Assembly (NCBI GenBank): GCA_001931875.2 | Contig: MSJH02000812.1 | Coordinates: 682,001 to 746,000 of the forward strand | Length of the DNA stretch: 64,000 bases | DNA from: Byssochlamys sp. IMV 00236 | Lineage: Eukaryota > Ascomycota > Eurotiomycetes > Eurotiales > Thermoascaceae | Direction of reading: 5' to 3' | In this document: positions 1-10,869 of the stretch, one piece after another | How the letters are laid out: every line of letters begins with the position of its first letter | Position numbering within the stretch: the first letter of the stretch is position 1 | Program-made: the position numbers and the translations under genes | The notes under the pieces: model-generated | The model's database searches: none | Told to the model about the DNA's origin: nothing | Seen by the model: only the letters and a program-made list of their open reading frames with translations

Positions 1-473
1 GATCAATTTCGACATGAGCCCAGAGGCTGAACTGAGTGGAGGGAACCACAAGAGAAAGAAGGCTTCCTCGCTTGAGTTTGCACCCGAGAACGAGTCTGTG
101 ATGACGTCTGGCCCTACATATAAAGCGAGGGTATCATTGTCCGCCTCTTTCGCTGGTGTTGCTGGCGCGTCTGATGCCAGTGAACGTGTGGGCGTCGTCC
201 CGAGTTTATTTGGAGATGGAAATCCGTCTCTTCATAATCCACCACGAGTATCGTTTGGCAACGTTACTCCCACGCCTTGAAATCGGCTTTTCCTATCTTC
301 GTGCCTTACGTGCTACTGTACACTCAAGGCTTTTGTAATATTGTGAATATTTTGGGATGCTTTCATGTACAGGGAAATAATGCGGAGTATATTGTTGCGG
401 TTGGGTTGGGTGTTGATCGGGGAATAATAACAGACGATATACCCCTGAACCTACTTCAATAGTTTTAACTCAC
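1..473. other. Left-edge stretch without a supported gene
   Basis: Short open frames exist on the plus strand, the longest about 88 codons from base 14. None shows a recognisable domain, splice pattern or family resemblance. The window begins here, so the 3' end of a gene lying further left cannot be excluded. Confidence 0.4.
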
Positions 474-617
474 ACCAAAGCCTGGGCTCATGCTAAACCT
501 TGGGCTAATACCGGAGGTTCAGCTTTTGCTAGAGTTGGGGCTCATGCCAAAGGTTGGGTTCACGCCGTAGGTTTAGCGTACACCGAAGTTTTGGCTCAAG
601 CTGGACTTGACCATTTG
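474..617 (+). repeat. Degenerate 18-base tandem array (eight units)
   Basis: Eight consecutive 18-base units start at 474, 492, 510, 528, 546, 564, 582 and 600. Read in one frame they give a diverged hexapeptide repeat: AKAWAH-like, then AKPWAN, TGGSAF, ARVGAH, AKGWVH, AVGLAY, TEVLAQ and AGLDHL (the first unit begins with T rather than A). That frame is open from about base 412 to 699 but has no early ATG. The period being a multiple of three and the frame staying open suggest a former coding minisatellite. No parent gene is recognised. Confidence 0.6.
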
Positions 618-1777
618 AGATCTGCTAATCGGCGTAGAGCATTTCGCCGGCATGGAGCTTATTGCAGCCTGTTAGTAAGATCCCGTAAGCCAGAATGAGC
701 TGGATGTATGATGAGGTAGGAGGTAGAAGACAGATTGGAACATAAGCCAGGAGTTAGGATCCAATTTTTATGACGATACGTGGTCTGTTTGAAGAGACCT
801 ATGGCGGCGGGTATAGATCTGTATCTATCTTGTGTAAGTTGTCTGAGCCTGTTTGCTCTAGGGCACAGCCTGCCACAAAGCTCCTTTGCTCTATGGCAAC
901 CCTGCGTTGGAGCGACTATCACAATAGAGCATACTTTCTCTACAGCTGCTTTTTTGCTCTATAGCAAATTTGGCCCTGGCAGCTCTCCTGCTTCACTGCG
1001 GATCCTGCGCCAGGGCACATCTGCCTTGTGGACACCCTGCCCTGTAGCAGAGCCCCCATAGAGAGAGAGTACCTGTGAGGAAGCATGCTACACGCTATGG
1101 CATGCTTTGTCACCATCGCCAATCCCAGCTCTTGCTCTTTGCAAGGACCTAGTAAACTTTGAAATTGGCCAACTTTGAAGGCTGTCTAGGAGGATGAAAA
1201 AGGCTAGTCCATCCAAAAACGACCAGCCCGTGTGAAAACAGCTGTTATTAAACACCTCAAGAATATCATACAATACACTGCCCTTACAAAATACATCACG
1301 TGGGTCAATCTTGCCTGCTGGAAATATATCCATGATACAGATTTTAACACAGCATTATGCTTATTGCTACAGACTAGATAATTTGATCTATTTCCGATCG
1401 GTATCTCCCATAGCATAATAATGGGACAAGCATAGAAAAGGGAAAATCATAAAACCGCGGTGATTACAGCAACGGGGAAAATTGAAGAAGCATAGAACCC
1501 ATAGAAATGGAGAAGACGCGAAAGAAGACAGCAGATAATAACATGCATGAGATACCTATTACCCTCTCTTTTATACCTTCAATGATCACGGGATACGAAC
1601 TAACCATAATTATTCGGGTTCACAGCTCTCGCAGCCTCGGCGAGAAACGACTTCAGGTATCGGAAGCCAGTATCATCCAGGGCTATTTCCCAACCCCACT
1701 TTATCAATATCTCTTTGCATCCCTCAATTTGATGACCACCCACCCTCTTAGCATCTGTTACCAGAATTTAAGTTCCT
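618..1777. other. Intergenic stretch upstream of the phosphotransferase-like pseudogene
   Basis: No gene is supported here. Around 850-960 the motif TTTGCTCTA recurs three times with irregular spacing. The sequence becomes AT-rich towards 1500. The remaining open frames are short and show no family resemblance. Confidence 0.4.
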
Positions 1778-2740
1778 ATGAGTTCAACCTCTACAAGTAA
1801 GATAGGAGGCCGTTTACGGCTTTCCCTCTCGCGTCTTCCGTCCGAAAAAGAAGTCTACTTCCGGGAGTCTTCATTCATTGTTCAGTATGGAATCGAGAAA
1901 CTCCCGTCCCCGGCGAAGATCCGATCACTGCAGAAGGTATCCGGCTCGGGAGATCCTCCTCCAATACGATTTCCAGAAATAGGACTCCTTGTGAAATATG
2001 GCCACGGTATTAGCATTGCGGAAGGCCAGTGTCTATGGGCGATACAACAGTTCCTTCGAAACAATGTTCCGGTCCCCGAGATATATGGGTGGAGAGAGGA
2101 TGGGGATGAGACATTTATTTATATGGAATTGATTGATGGTGACACGCTGCAAGAGCGATGGACTTCACTGTCAAGTGTTGACCGAGTGCGGTTATGTGAA
2201 GAACTTCGCGAGATAATCATGTCTTTACGTCGACTTGAGCAGTCGCCGGGTGAAAAGTTTATTGGTATGTATCGCCAGGTGGTCATATTATCTTCCAAAT
2301 CAGTCGTTGAAACTTTCTCCAGGACGGGTGGGTGGCCAGCCACTCTCTGACGTGACCTTTTCCGGCGTTGAGGCCGGTCCTTTCCCGGCAGTAAAGGATT
2401 TAATGACTGGTTCTCTGCATTACCGAAGCAAGGATTCACTAATGCCACTTTTGATGATCCTTTTCGTTCGGGTCTTGCGGATGATGTACCAGTATGCTTT
2501 ACGCATGGTGATCTTCACCCCACCAACATCCTGATTACCTCCAGCGGGACACCTCATATTTTGGCCCTCGTGGATTTTCATCAATCCGGCTGGTTACCAG
2601 CCTACTGGGAATACTGCAAGGCTCTCTTGACTTGTCGTGTTGGAGATGAGTGGGAGACACTCTATATTCCTATGTTTCTGGAACCATACCCGGAATGTTT
2701 CAAGGCTTACTCTTTCTACGCTGGTGCTCTTGGTTGCTAA
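1778..2740 (+). pseudogene. Aminoglycoside phosphotransferase (APH)-like kinase gene, frameshifted
   Basis: This resembles the large fungal family of APH/choline-kinase-fold proteins, whose substrates are mostly unknown. Exon 1 (1778-2264) encodes the N-lobe, including LVKYGHGISIAEGQCLWAIQ and VPVPEIYGW. A 58-base intron (2265-2322, GTATGT to AG) restores the frame into FIGRVGGQPL. Near base 2400 the frame breaks: VEAGPFPAVKD is followed by FNDWFSALPK only if one T is missing from the TTT run. After the break come the catalytic motif CFTHGDLHPTNILI (Brenner-type HxDxxxxN) and the metal-binding stretch LALVDFHQSGW, ending at a TAA at 2738-2740. The family features and the frame change are seen directly. 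Whether this is real decay or a homopolymer sequencing error is not known. Confidence 0.75.
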
Positions 2741-2821
2741 AGGAGAGAAACAGATAAATTGATATATTGTTCTCTATACACTGCTCGACCGGCTTAAGCT
2801 ATCTATCTGTCCGTTACCACT

Positions 2822-3311
2822 TTAGACCTTCGGGGCACGGTTCAGCTCAACGATTGCCGACTGTGGCAAGAGTCCCTCGTCTACTAACTTTTCGACATAG
2901 TCCTGAAGCCAGTATTGACAGTTCTTGCCCTAGAATTGGTCGGTTCACTATCTTCTGTTCATCGTACCGTACCAGCCTTACCGCATTGGGGTCCAATGGT
3001 GATGGGCTGACTCCCGGGGGTTGGACCAATTTGGCCCGCGCCTCCAAGGTATCGTGATCTTGGGTGTCTCTATCACATCCTGAATGTGGTTGTTGCTCAC
3101 TTAACCGAGAGGGATTTTCTGGAAAGGTCGGTTTGTCTTCGTGGTGTCATAGTTGCGTTTGAATTCGAGTTTGTATCCGGTGAATAGAGATCCGACAACA
3201 TGGATAACTTTGCCTTTCACCGCACTAGGTATTGGCTTCTGGAATGAATATAGACCAATGCGCTGCTGTGTTGCGCTTGGGAAGACGAGAGAGAAAGATT
3301 TCACGAGACAT
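2822..3311 (-). pseudogene. Broken copy of a small conserved fungal protein of unknown function
   Basis: The minus strand carries pieces of a small protein family common in filamentous fungi. It starts MSREIFLSRLPKR at 3311, continues HWSIFIPEANT, then GKVIHVVGSLFTGYKLEFKR, DTLEARAKLVQPPG, and after a 52-base intron NCQYWLQDYVEKLVDEGLLP, ending RAPKV before a TAA at 2822-2824. At least two frameshifts separate these pieces, one near 3226-3235 and one near 3066-3080. An in-frame TAA lies at 3101-3103, just after QKIPLG. The intron sites (GTAAGG and TTCTAG) are still intact. The family's role is unknown to me. The gene is most likely dead. Confidence 0.7.
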
Positions 3312-3987
3312 GATTATAATTCGAGTGGGGTTAACAAGATATGTTGATGGAATGGTACTGTTGTTCTTTTCTCTGAGGGGATTTACTGTGCTTTATATCT
3401 TTATAGCAAAGGACATCTCAACCATGCGATGAGAGATACTACACCAAAGTAAATATTTAGTCCTGGAAGGACGCCGGTGTTCATTTGTGGCTTTTCCGAT
3501 CGGAATTCGAGCATGACCAGCATATCTGTTGTATTGCAGTGTTCATTATGTCTATCCAGCATCCAACAAATCCAGTCTCTTTCCATCCAGCTAGTTAGGG
3601 ACGATGTTCGTTGTTTTTCGTATCGAATTAAATAATCACATATAGTAGCGATGATGTAGTTTGTTTTCTTGCCGCCCCGCATTCTCTCCATCTTCAACGA
3701 CTCTCCTCCCCGCGCCCAAAAGACTTCCAGACTGCCTGCTGGATAGATATACTCTCAGCCAGCAGCTTAAGCTATCAGTTACCATTTGATACTCTGAATT
3801 CCTCACCTTTCTATTTCATTCCATTCGATTAACTCCGCACAATAATGCTATGAAAGCTATCTATCTACCCCACTTCGTCATTAACGCGCGGGACCTTGCC
3901 GTTACTTAGCTGAGTCTCGACTGGAGCTTTTATACTCGACGAACAAATATTCATTCAGATCGCATCGCAGAAAAAAGCCTGACCTCC
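3312..3987. other. Intergenic region before the nicotinamide riboside kinase gene
   Basis: No gene is seen. This lies between the starts of the minus-strand pseudogene and the kinase gene and presumably holds the kinase promoter. No clear regulatory motif stands out. Confidence 0.5.
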
Positions 3988-5185
3988 ATGACAATGTCGG
4001 AGGAAACGGAGAATCAGCCGGAAACCATCATCGTCGGCCTCTCTGGCCCGTCATCGAGCGGCAAGACGACTTTAGCGAGATTACTCAGGACAGCTTTCTC
4101 CGTGCATGGAATGAAGACGTTTATTATCCATGAGGATGATTTCTATCTACCTGATGATCGGTGAGCTTGCCTCTTCTTCACAGTTGGTATAACAGTTGCA
4201 TGGAGAACCTTCGCTTCGGGTGGTAATACCTACGTATCATACCTAGCTAGCTAGACAAGGCGCTCATTTCACTAATAACTGACAACTGTAAAAAAACTAT
4301 TCCAGAATCCCGTACACCACTACACCCTCTGGAAAAGTCGTCCAAGACTGGGACACAGTCGAGGCTATCAACGTCCCTCTCCTAGCCTCAACTCTCGCGT
4401 ACGTGCGACGACACGGCGCGCTCCCACCAGAACTACCAAGCAAAGAAGACCAGAACGACGCGACGCATTCGGGGGTTGACGATGCGACATTGGAGAAAAT
4501 TCATACGGAGATAGAGCGGAAATTAGACGGGTTGGTTGGAGTGGGAAGCGGTTCGGGAAAAGGGAATGGGAAATTAACCATTGCGTTCTTGGAAGGGTTC
4601 TTGCTCTTTGCGCCGCCGAAGTCTGAACAGCCAGATCATATTCTGAGGGTTATTCATGAGAATATTCACTTGCACCTGTTCCTGCCTGCGCCATATGATA
4701 TCGTCAAGTCGAGGAGGGAGAAACGTTCCGGATATGTGACGAGTGGACCGGCGCCGCCGCCGGTTAGTCAGGATCAAATTCGAGAACAGGATAGTGAGAA
4801 GAAACAAACTAGCAAGGCACAGTCAAAGGAAGAAGCAGATCAGAGGAACCACGAGACTGACGTCCGCGACATGGAAACTCCCGAGCAACATCAGCCGCCG
4901 CAGAACTTCTGGACTGACCCCCCGGGCTACGTGGATGATATTGTCTGGCCGCGCTATGTCCGGGATCACGCTTGGTTACTCCTTCCAGAGCCTGGGAAGG
5001 AGGGCGAGGTCGGATCGGACGAGACAGAGACGAAAATAAAGAGGATCGGAAATGGTGCGAATGTCAGGACAGATGCAGGTGTAGCGGTCGCCCCTGGGAA
5101 CGGGACGTGGCCTATGTCGCAGGTGCTGGAGTGGGCTGTTGATAAAGTATCCAAGTTTCTGGAGGAGAAGCAAGGACGGGCGTGA
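3988..5185 (+). CDS. NRK1: Nicotinamide riboside kinase-like P-loop kinase
   Basis: Predicted product is 350 residues from two exons, 3988-4160 and 4306-5185. The P-loop GLSGPSSSGKTT lies near residue 15, followed by IIHEDDFYLPDD. After the intron comes IPYTTTPSGKVVQDWDTVEA, the pattern typical of nicotinamide riboside kinases, which phosphorylate nicotinamide riboside to NMN in NAD salvage. IAFLEGFLLF and the downstream HLFLPAPYDIVKSRREKR fit the family core and its lid. A charged low-complexity insertion (about residues 185-225) makes it longer than yeast Nrk1. The WPRYVRDHAW block near the C terminus is also family-like. A second ATG lies two codons in, so the start could be 3994. Related uridine kinases share the fold, but the DWDxxEA pattern favours Nrk1. 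Confidence 0.85.
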
Positions 5186-5800
5186 GCAGTAGTACTGAAG
5201 GTAGACCTTTTTCTTCTTTTTTTTTCCTTCTTAGTTTTCTTTTTCTTTTTCTTTTTATTTATTTATTTATTTATTTATTTTTTTTTTTTGAGAGGTTGAC
5301 CGTCAGGAGCGTGGTGTGGTGTCTGCTATGTATATAATGCTCAGTCTTGGATGCGTATATAATATTAGATAGACCGCGAGGATGAGGCTAATTCCATAAA
5401 TAGAACACTGGCGTTATATAGATAGGGGAATCAGTGGTTGTCGTATATTTTAATGGGCAATTGTTCGATGACGCTGAGATCCCCTTAGACCATATCCTAC
5501 ATGCGAGCAGTACCTGTTACAACGCACTGAAATGACGCGTGAAAAGAAAAAAATCCTTTTTGAATTCCGAAAAGTGCTAAGCGCGCCACAGTACATGCAA
5601 CATTTTGGTAAATCGTAAATACATACACCCCATATCTATTTTTGACAGGCTCTTCTTTTTATGTATGTCTCGTTTTGATAATCACCCTTGAAAGAAACAA
5701 AGGCCCCCTCTTCTGTATAGTTCATCCATCTAGAGCGTAGGATCGAGAAAGGAAAGTCCTCTATATAAACACGAAAGCCATGTTTATGTACGTTAGCTGC
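5186..5800. other. Convergent intergenic region with T-rich tract
   Basis: This is the shared 3' region of the convergent kinase gene and LYS2. It holds a pyrimidine-rich run and a (TTTA)n microsatellite at about 5256-5282 followed by a T run. No gene is seen. Confidence 0.6.
5256..5290. repeat. TTTA microsatellite plus poly-T
   Basis: About six TTTA units followed by a T run lie just downstream of the kinase stop codon, in probable 3'UTR or terminator sequence. Confidence 0.8.
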
Positions 5801-8800
5801 TTATGCAGCTCCTCCACGACCACCAACGTTCGATAGAGCCTTCCTCTGGTCCTCGCTGATTTGGGCAGCAGGGAGGGGCCTGGTGGCCTTGTCGGTGGCA
5901 GCTGGCTTGGGAAGGAAGCCGATGGAGATGAGGTAGGATAGGTAAAGACCCATCAGGTCTTCAGTGACGCCGCGGCCATCGGAGGCGTCAACTCCGGACC
6001 AAGCCGCATCGGCACGTAGAGCCGCAGCGGCATTAGTATCATCAAGCTCTGGTGCCTTAGTGTTGGAGGGGAGGTCCGCAGTGACGAAGTGGTAAAGAGG
6101 CATCCTGAAAAAGAGCATTAGTTTGACATTTCTCGTCAACAGGCATGGTATCAACCTACAGTGCGTGCTGTGAATCCTTATCATCGTGCTGGCCGTCGTT
6201 GACATACTGCTCAAGCGACCTGGACCAGGGAACGTAGTCAACCTGAGGAACGTCATAGCCGTACGCCTGGAGAGTCCCCAGGAACTGGTTGAAACGCAGT
6301 CGAGGGTGACCGGTAACTTGGGCGACTCCTAAAGGAGTGGTAGGAGGATGGAAGGCAGAGGAGATGACGACACGAGCAACATGGTCGACGGGAACCATGT
6401 TCACGGTGTTGTTAATGTTGGGGCGTGCCGAAAGCTGGATACAACCCTTGATCATTCGGATAAGGAAATCATCGGTGTTTGTTGCTGTAAGCAGATTTGG
6501 TCAGCGGCGCACTTTGGTAGAAAGGAGAAACGATGAACTACTTACTTCCAGTGAGAGAATCACCCAAGATATATCCAGGTCGGACAATGGTTCCGCGGAG
6601 ACCTCTGCGGCCAGCTTCCTTGACAAGGTATTCTCCTGCCCACTTGCTTTGACCGTAACCAGTACCCAGACCGGCACTGCTACCTTCAAGATCGTCAGCC
6701 TCGCTGATACCAGCTCCTCCAGCAGTAACAATGTGCTCCGATTCTTGAACATAGTGGTCGTTATCTAGGACACTCGTGGAGCTGACAAAGGAAAACTGCT
6801 TGGGCTTGCCGACGGCGCAAAGCTTCAGGGCCTCGATGGTTCCGAGCACGTTGGCGGGCCTGAGGTTCGCATACGGATACACCCAGTGCACAAGGGCTCC
6901 ATTGTGAATGACAACGTCTACGCGACGAGACAAATCATCCCACTGTTGCTCTGAGAGACCCAGTCTGGGCTCTGCAAGGTTGCCAGTCACGCAGCGGATT
7001 CTACCAACCCAGGACTCCTCCCAGAAACCGTAAGCTCTAGTTGTAGCCCTGATCCTGTCGAGAGCTTGCTCCTCACTCTTAGCTCGAACATGGACAACGA
7101 CGTTGACCACAGGGCCCTTGCGTGAGAGCAAGTCGCGGAGGATGTATGCACCCAGGAAACCGGTAGCTCCAGTGAGGAAAACAGTCGTGCCCTCATAGAC
7201 AGCTGGCTCTGTACGCGTAGGGAAAGAGGACGGCAAGGATTCAACGAGCTTCCTGGCGTCCTTGGAATACTCATTATCTGGCTGGCCAGCACCGGACGAC
7301 ACAGCATCAGAGGTGCCTTCACCCTGTTCGCCGCTGGTCAGAGAGTCCTGATCCAACACGCGATCAATCTCAGCGGCGAATCCCTTGAGAGTAGGGCTGC
7401 GGAAGATGGCGTTCATGCTGATATTGATACCTCTCCACTTGCGTCGGATATCGAAGAACATCTGCTGAGCGAGAATACTGTGGCCGCCAAGGTCGAAGAA
7501 GGAATCCTCCAACCCAATCATCTTAGCCGTGATATTTGGGATCAGCTTAGCCCAGATCTGAGCCAAAGCCTGCTCAGTCTCTGAGTACGTCTGAAGAGTA
7601 GAGGACTTGCGGCGAGGAGCAGCGGCGCTAAGCTCGGCTGTATCTGGGAACGGCAACGCTGGCTTATCGATCTTGCCATTGGGATTCAGAGGCATTCTCT
7701 TGAGCGGGATGAACACACTTGGCACAGCATAAGCGGGGAGTTTGCTGCGGAGATGTTCCCTAGCATCGTCACGCAGAGGTCTAAATCGCCTGAGCATGCC
7801 AACCATTCCCTCAGCAGAATCATCGTCCTCTAAGCCTTTACTTTTTAACCAGTCTGCCCACTTGTTCATGTCCGGAACAATGTAGCTGACAAGAGTCGGT
7901 TCCTCAAACTTGTCTCGTCGCACCAGAGTGACGTTCTCACGCACTAATGGGTGTCGGGAAAGATGGGTATCGATTTCACCAAGCTCAATACGGAATCCAC
8001 GGATCTTGACTTGGTCGTCTGCACGTCCAGAGCATTCAACGTCACCCGTGGGGGTGTATCTACCCAGATCACCGCTGCGATACAGACGGTCTCTTGGGCC
8101 CAGGTAGAACTGTCGCCAAGGCTCGTCCTTGGGTCCGGGTTCAGACTTCTCCTTCTCAGCCCAGACTTGCGCATCAACGAACCAGTTCGTGAGAAACTTC
8201 TTCTCATTCAGCTCCGGGTTGGCTAAGTACCCTTCGGCCAGACCTCCTGCGCGAACGTAGATCTCGCCGACTTCGCCGATAGCGCAGATCTTGGTGGGAT
8301 CGAAGCGGTTCACGACCAGCAGCTGGACGTCCTTCATTCCGCGACCAGCAGGGATAACATCCTTCATAGTGTCGAGGTATCCTTCATTGCTGGAATAGCT
8401 AGGGATCTCGTAGTAGCTGACAGCCCGCTGAGTCTCAGTAGTACCGTACATGTTTACTATGTTGACATTGGGGGCGAGCGTCTGCAAAGACCGACAGTCT
8501 CTCTTGATAAGGATGTCTCCGACGAAGAAGGCGTGGTGCAACGCGGGGAACTGAGCCGTAGCACCTCCGACAAGAATCTGACCCATTGCAGGAGTCAGAT
8601 GAGTGACCGTGGCACCAAACCCGCGCATCCATTCCGCAAGTTTCTCGTTCTGGATATCTTCTCGCGATGGTACCAACAACTGAGCTCCCAGGAACAACGG
8701 GGTAAAGATATCTCTCTGAATGGGGTCGTGGGCGATACCACTGAGCATGGTGAACTTGTCGTTGGAACTGAGCTTAAAGGTCTCGGCCATCCAGTCGAAG

Positions 8801-10250
8801 TAGTAGGCCAACGAGAAGTGACGGCCACGCACACCCTTTGGTCGACCTTCTGACCCGGATGTGAAGGAGAGCGTGGGGGTCGAGTCTGGGCCGACAACAA
8901 CGCCCACAGGCTGCGACTTGAGAGCGACTTGCTTTGAGAAGACATCCTCCCCGTTGACTGAACCGCCCAACAAGGTGCCATCGTCCTGGAGAGCCAGAGC
9001 AGGGATCTCGGTCCGGAGCTCCAGGTTCTCCGTAATGAACGATCGGACCTTGTCAGACATTTCACCCGCATCTTTGGTAGCCTTCTCAATAATGACCAAT
9101 GCGCGAGGACGGGCGACGTCCAGGTAGATGCACTGTCTTTCCGGCGGGTAAGCTGGATCGATGACGGAGAAGGTCGCTCCAGCCTTCAAGATACCCATGA
9201 CGGCAACCACCAGGTCAACTCCACGGTGGGCATAGGCCATGACGACCTCTCCGCGCTGGATGCCCGACTGGACCAAATGGTGGGCGAGGATGTTTGACGC
9301 TTCATGGATCTGCTTGTACGTAAACTCCCGGTATGGAGAACTTTCCGACTTGGTCTCGACCACACACACTCTGTCTGGGTGTGCCTCTGCATTGCGAGAA
9401 AAGATATCATGGATGGCCCCGCGGAAATTGCCCCAATGTAGGTCCGACGTGGGGTCTGGCAGGATCGCCTTCTGCTCCGGTGTCATGAAATCGATCTTCC
9501 CAATTGCTTCATTGGGATTTGAGGCCGCATTTAGAACCAACTGAGTCAGCTGTCGCAGAATGGTTGCTATCCGTGCGCTCGAGAAGAAGCGCTGGTTGTA
9601 GTATGCTCCCAGTTCCCCTTCAGCCACAGATGGACCCGAAGCCACGTTGATGACAACATCAGTCGTCTCGAAGGTATTGGCAGGATACTCTTGGGACGCA
9701 GCAGGCGCTTCGTATGCGGCAAAGCGGAACAGGATAGGCTCTCGTTCCGAGTTGGTCTTCTGCTGGATATAGGTGCGGAGGTTTCTCAATGGAGCGATAT
9801 CTGCGGCTCCTTCTTCAAAGGCCTTGTCTGTATTAGAACCAGCCGTGGAAGGGGGGCGATCAAGAAAAAACATACCTTGGTCACCTTCGCGCGCAGCTGC
9901 TCGAATGATTCACTGGCATCAATTGGCACTCTGAGGACGAATGGACGGCCATCGTCGGCGGAGCTGGTACCGATGGCAATGTCCTCATCTCCGGTCAGAC
10001 GCGCGACGAGAATCACAAACGCCGTCAAGAAGACGGAGAACGTCGATTCCGAGGACTGAGACAGCTTCTGCAGTGCCGACTGAGCATCCTGGGGCAGCTT
10101 CAATGATTCGAAAGCCTCAATTGCTCGCTTGGCCACATCGGGTTTCTGTGTCTCGGGATAATCTCGGGTGAGGGGGGAGACGGTGAGGTTCTGCAGTCTC
10201 TGCGCCCATCGTTCAAGGCGCTCTTGCGCCCGGGCAGCTTCAGCAACCAT
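5801..10250 (-). CDS. LYS2: L-2-aminoadipate reductase (alpha-aminoadipate reductase large subunit)
   Basis: This is the ATP- and NADPH-dependent reductase that converts alpha-aminoadipate to its semialdehyde in fungal lysine synthesis. There are four exons on the minus strand: 10250-9876, 9822-6546, 6484-6160 and 6104-5801, giving about 1426 residues, the usual Lys2 length. An N-terminal region precedes the adenylation domain, which has LSFTSGSEGRPKG near residue 446 and LYRSGDLGRY further on. The carrier domain has FFDLGGHSILAQ, with the phosphopantetheine serine near residue 907. The reductase domain has the NADPH motif VFLTGATGFLGAY near residue 1010. I chose ATG 10250 because MVAEAARAQERLERWAQRL matches the family start. 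The first intron uses an AAG acceptor. The enzyme needs activation by a phosphopantetheinyl transferase (Lys5-type), not seen in this window. Confidence 0.95.
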
Positions 10251-10869
10251 GATTGTATAAACTGAAGAACTGGAAGCGTTTCCAGCTCTCCGGCCGTCTG
10301 TATGGTTGCGGAGTGAGTCAACTTGGAGGGGCACGAGAGCGACTCAAAAAAGCGGCCGATTTCGCTTTGGAGCTTTTCCCCACGCGGCAATTGGTAATTA
10401 ATAATTACCGTAACTTACAGGACATTGATTGATTACATACGCTGACCGTACCTGGTAATTTATAATGATACCCTGGCGTCACCGCCTTTAGATAACGGCA
10501 GTAACTATGCCTATTCTGGACACCGCCGGAACAACATTGATACTCCCTGCTCAGCCTCGCGCACCGCCGCGCGTGGCGTCTCCCACGCCTGATCGCGTGT
10601 TTGCATAGAAAGAAGGATCAGGAAGTACTGAACGAGCCCGACTCGCTCAGTGTTCGTCGTTCTCCCGCGTGGATTCCGTGAGTTTTGAGGGCCCAATGAT
10701 CATCCCATCTGCCTGAGAGCACAAACTAATGCACAGATCTAGCCTCTACTTCACGGTCGAGGCGGGCAGTCCACCAGGAGACGAGTGCCATCTTTCCTCA
10801 TCTTGAATCCCCCCGGCCCCTGGCCTTCCGCTCGTTCTCAGGCTCCGGGACCTTTTCCCCGACGTGAAG
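10251..10869. other. Divergent promoter region between LYS2 and the next gene
   Basis: A 619-base region separates two divergent genes. It contains AT-rich stretches near 10395-10490 and pyrimidine-rich sequence just before the plus-strand start. No gene and no certain regulatory site is seen. Confidence 0.6.

Noticed and set aside
850..961. Three TTTGCTCTA words, possible repeat
   Set aside because: Spacing is irregular and the sequence between copies does not align, so no repeat unit can be defined.
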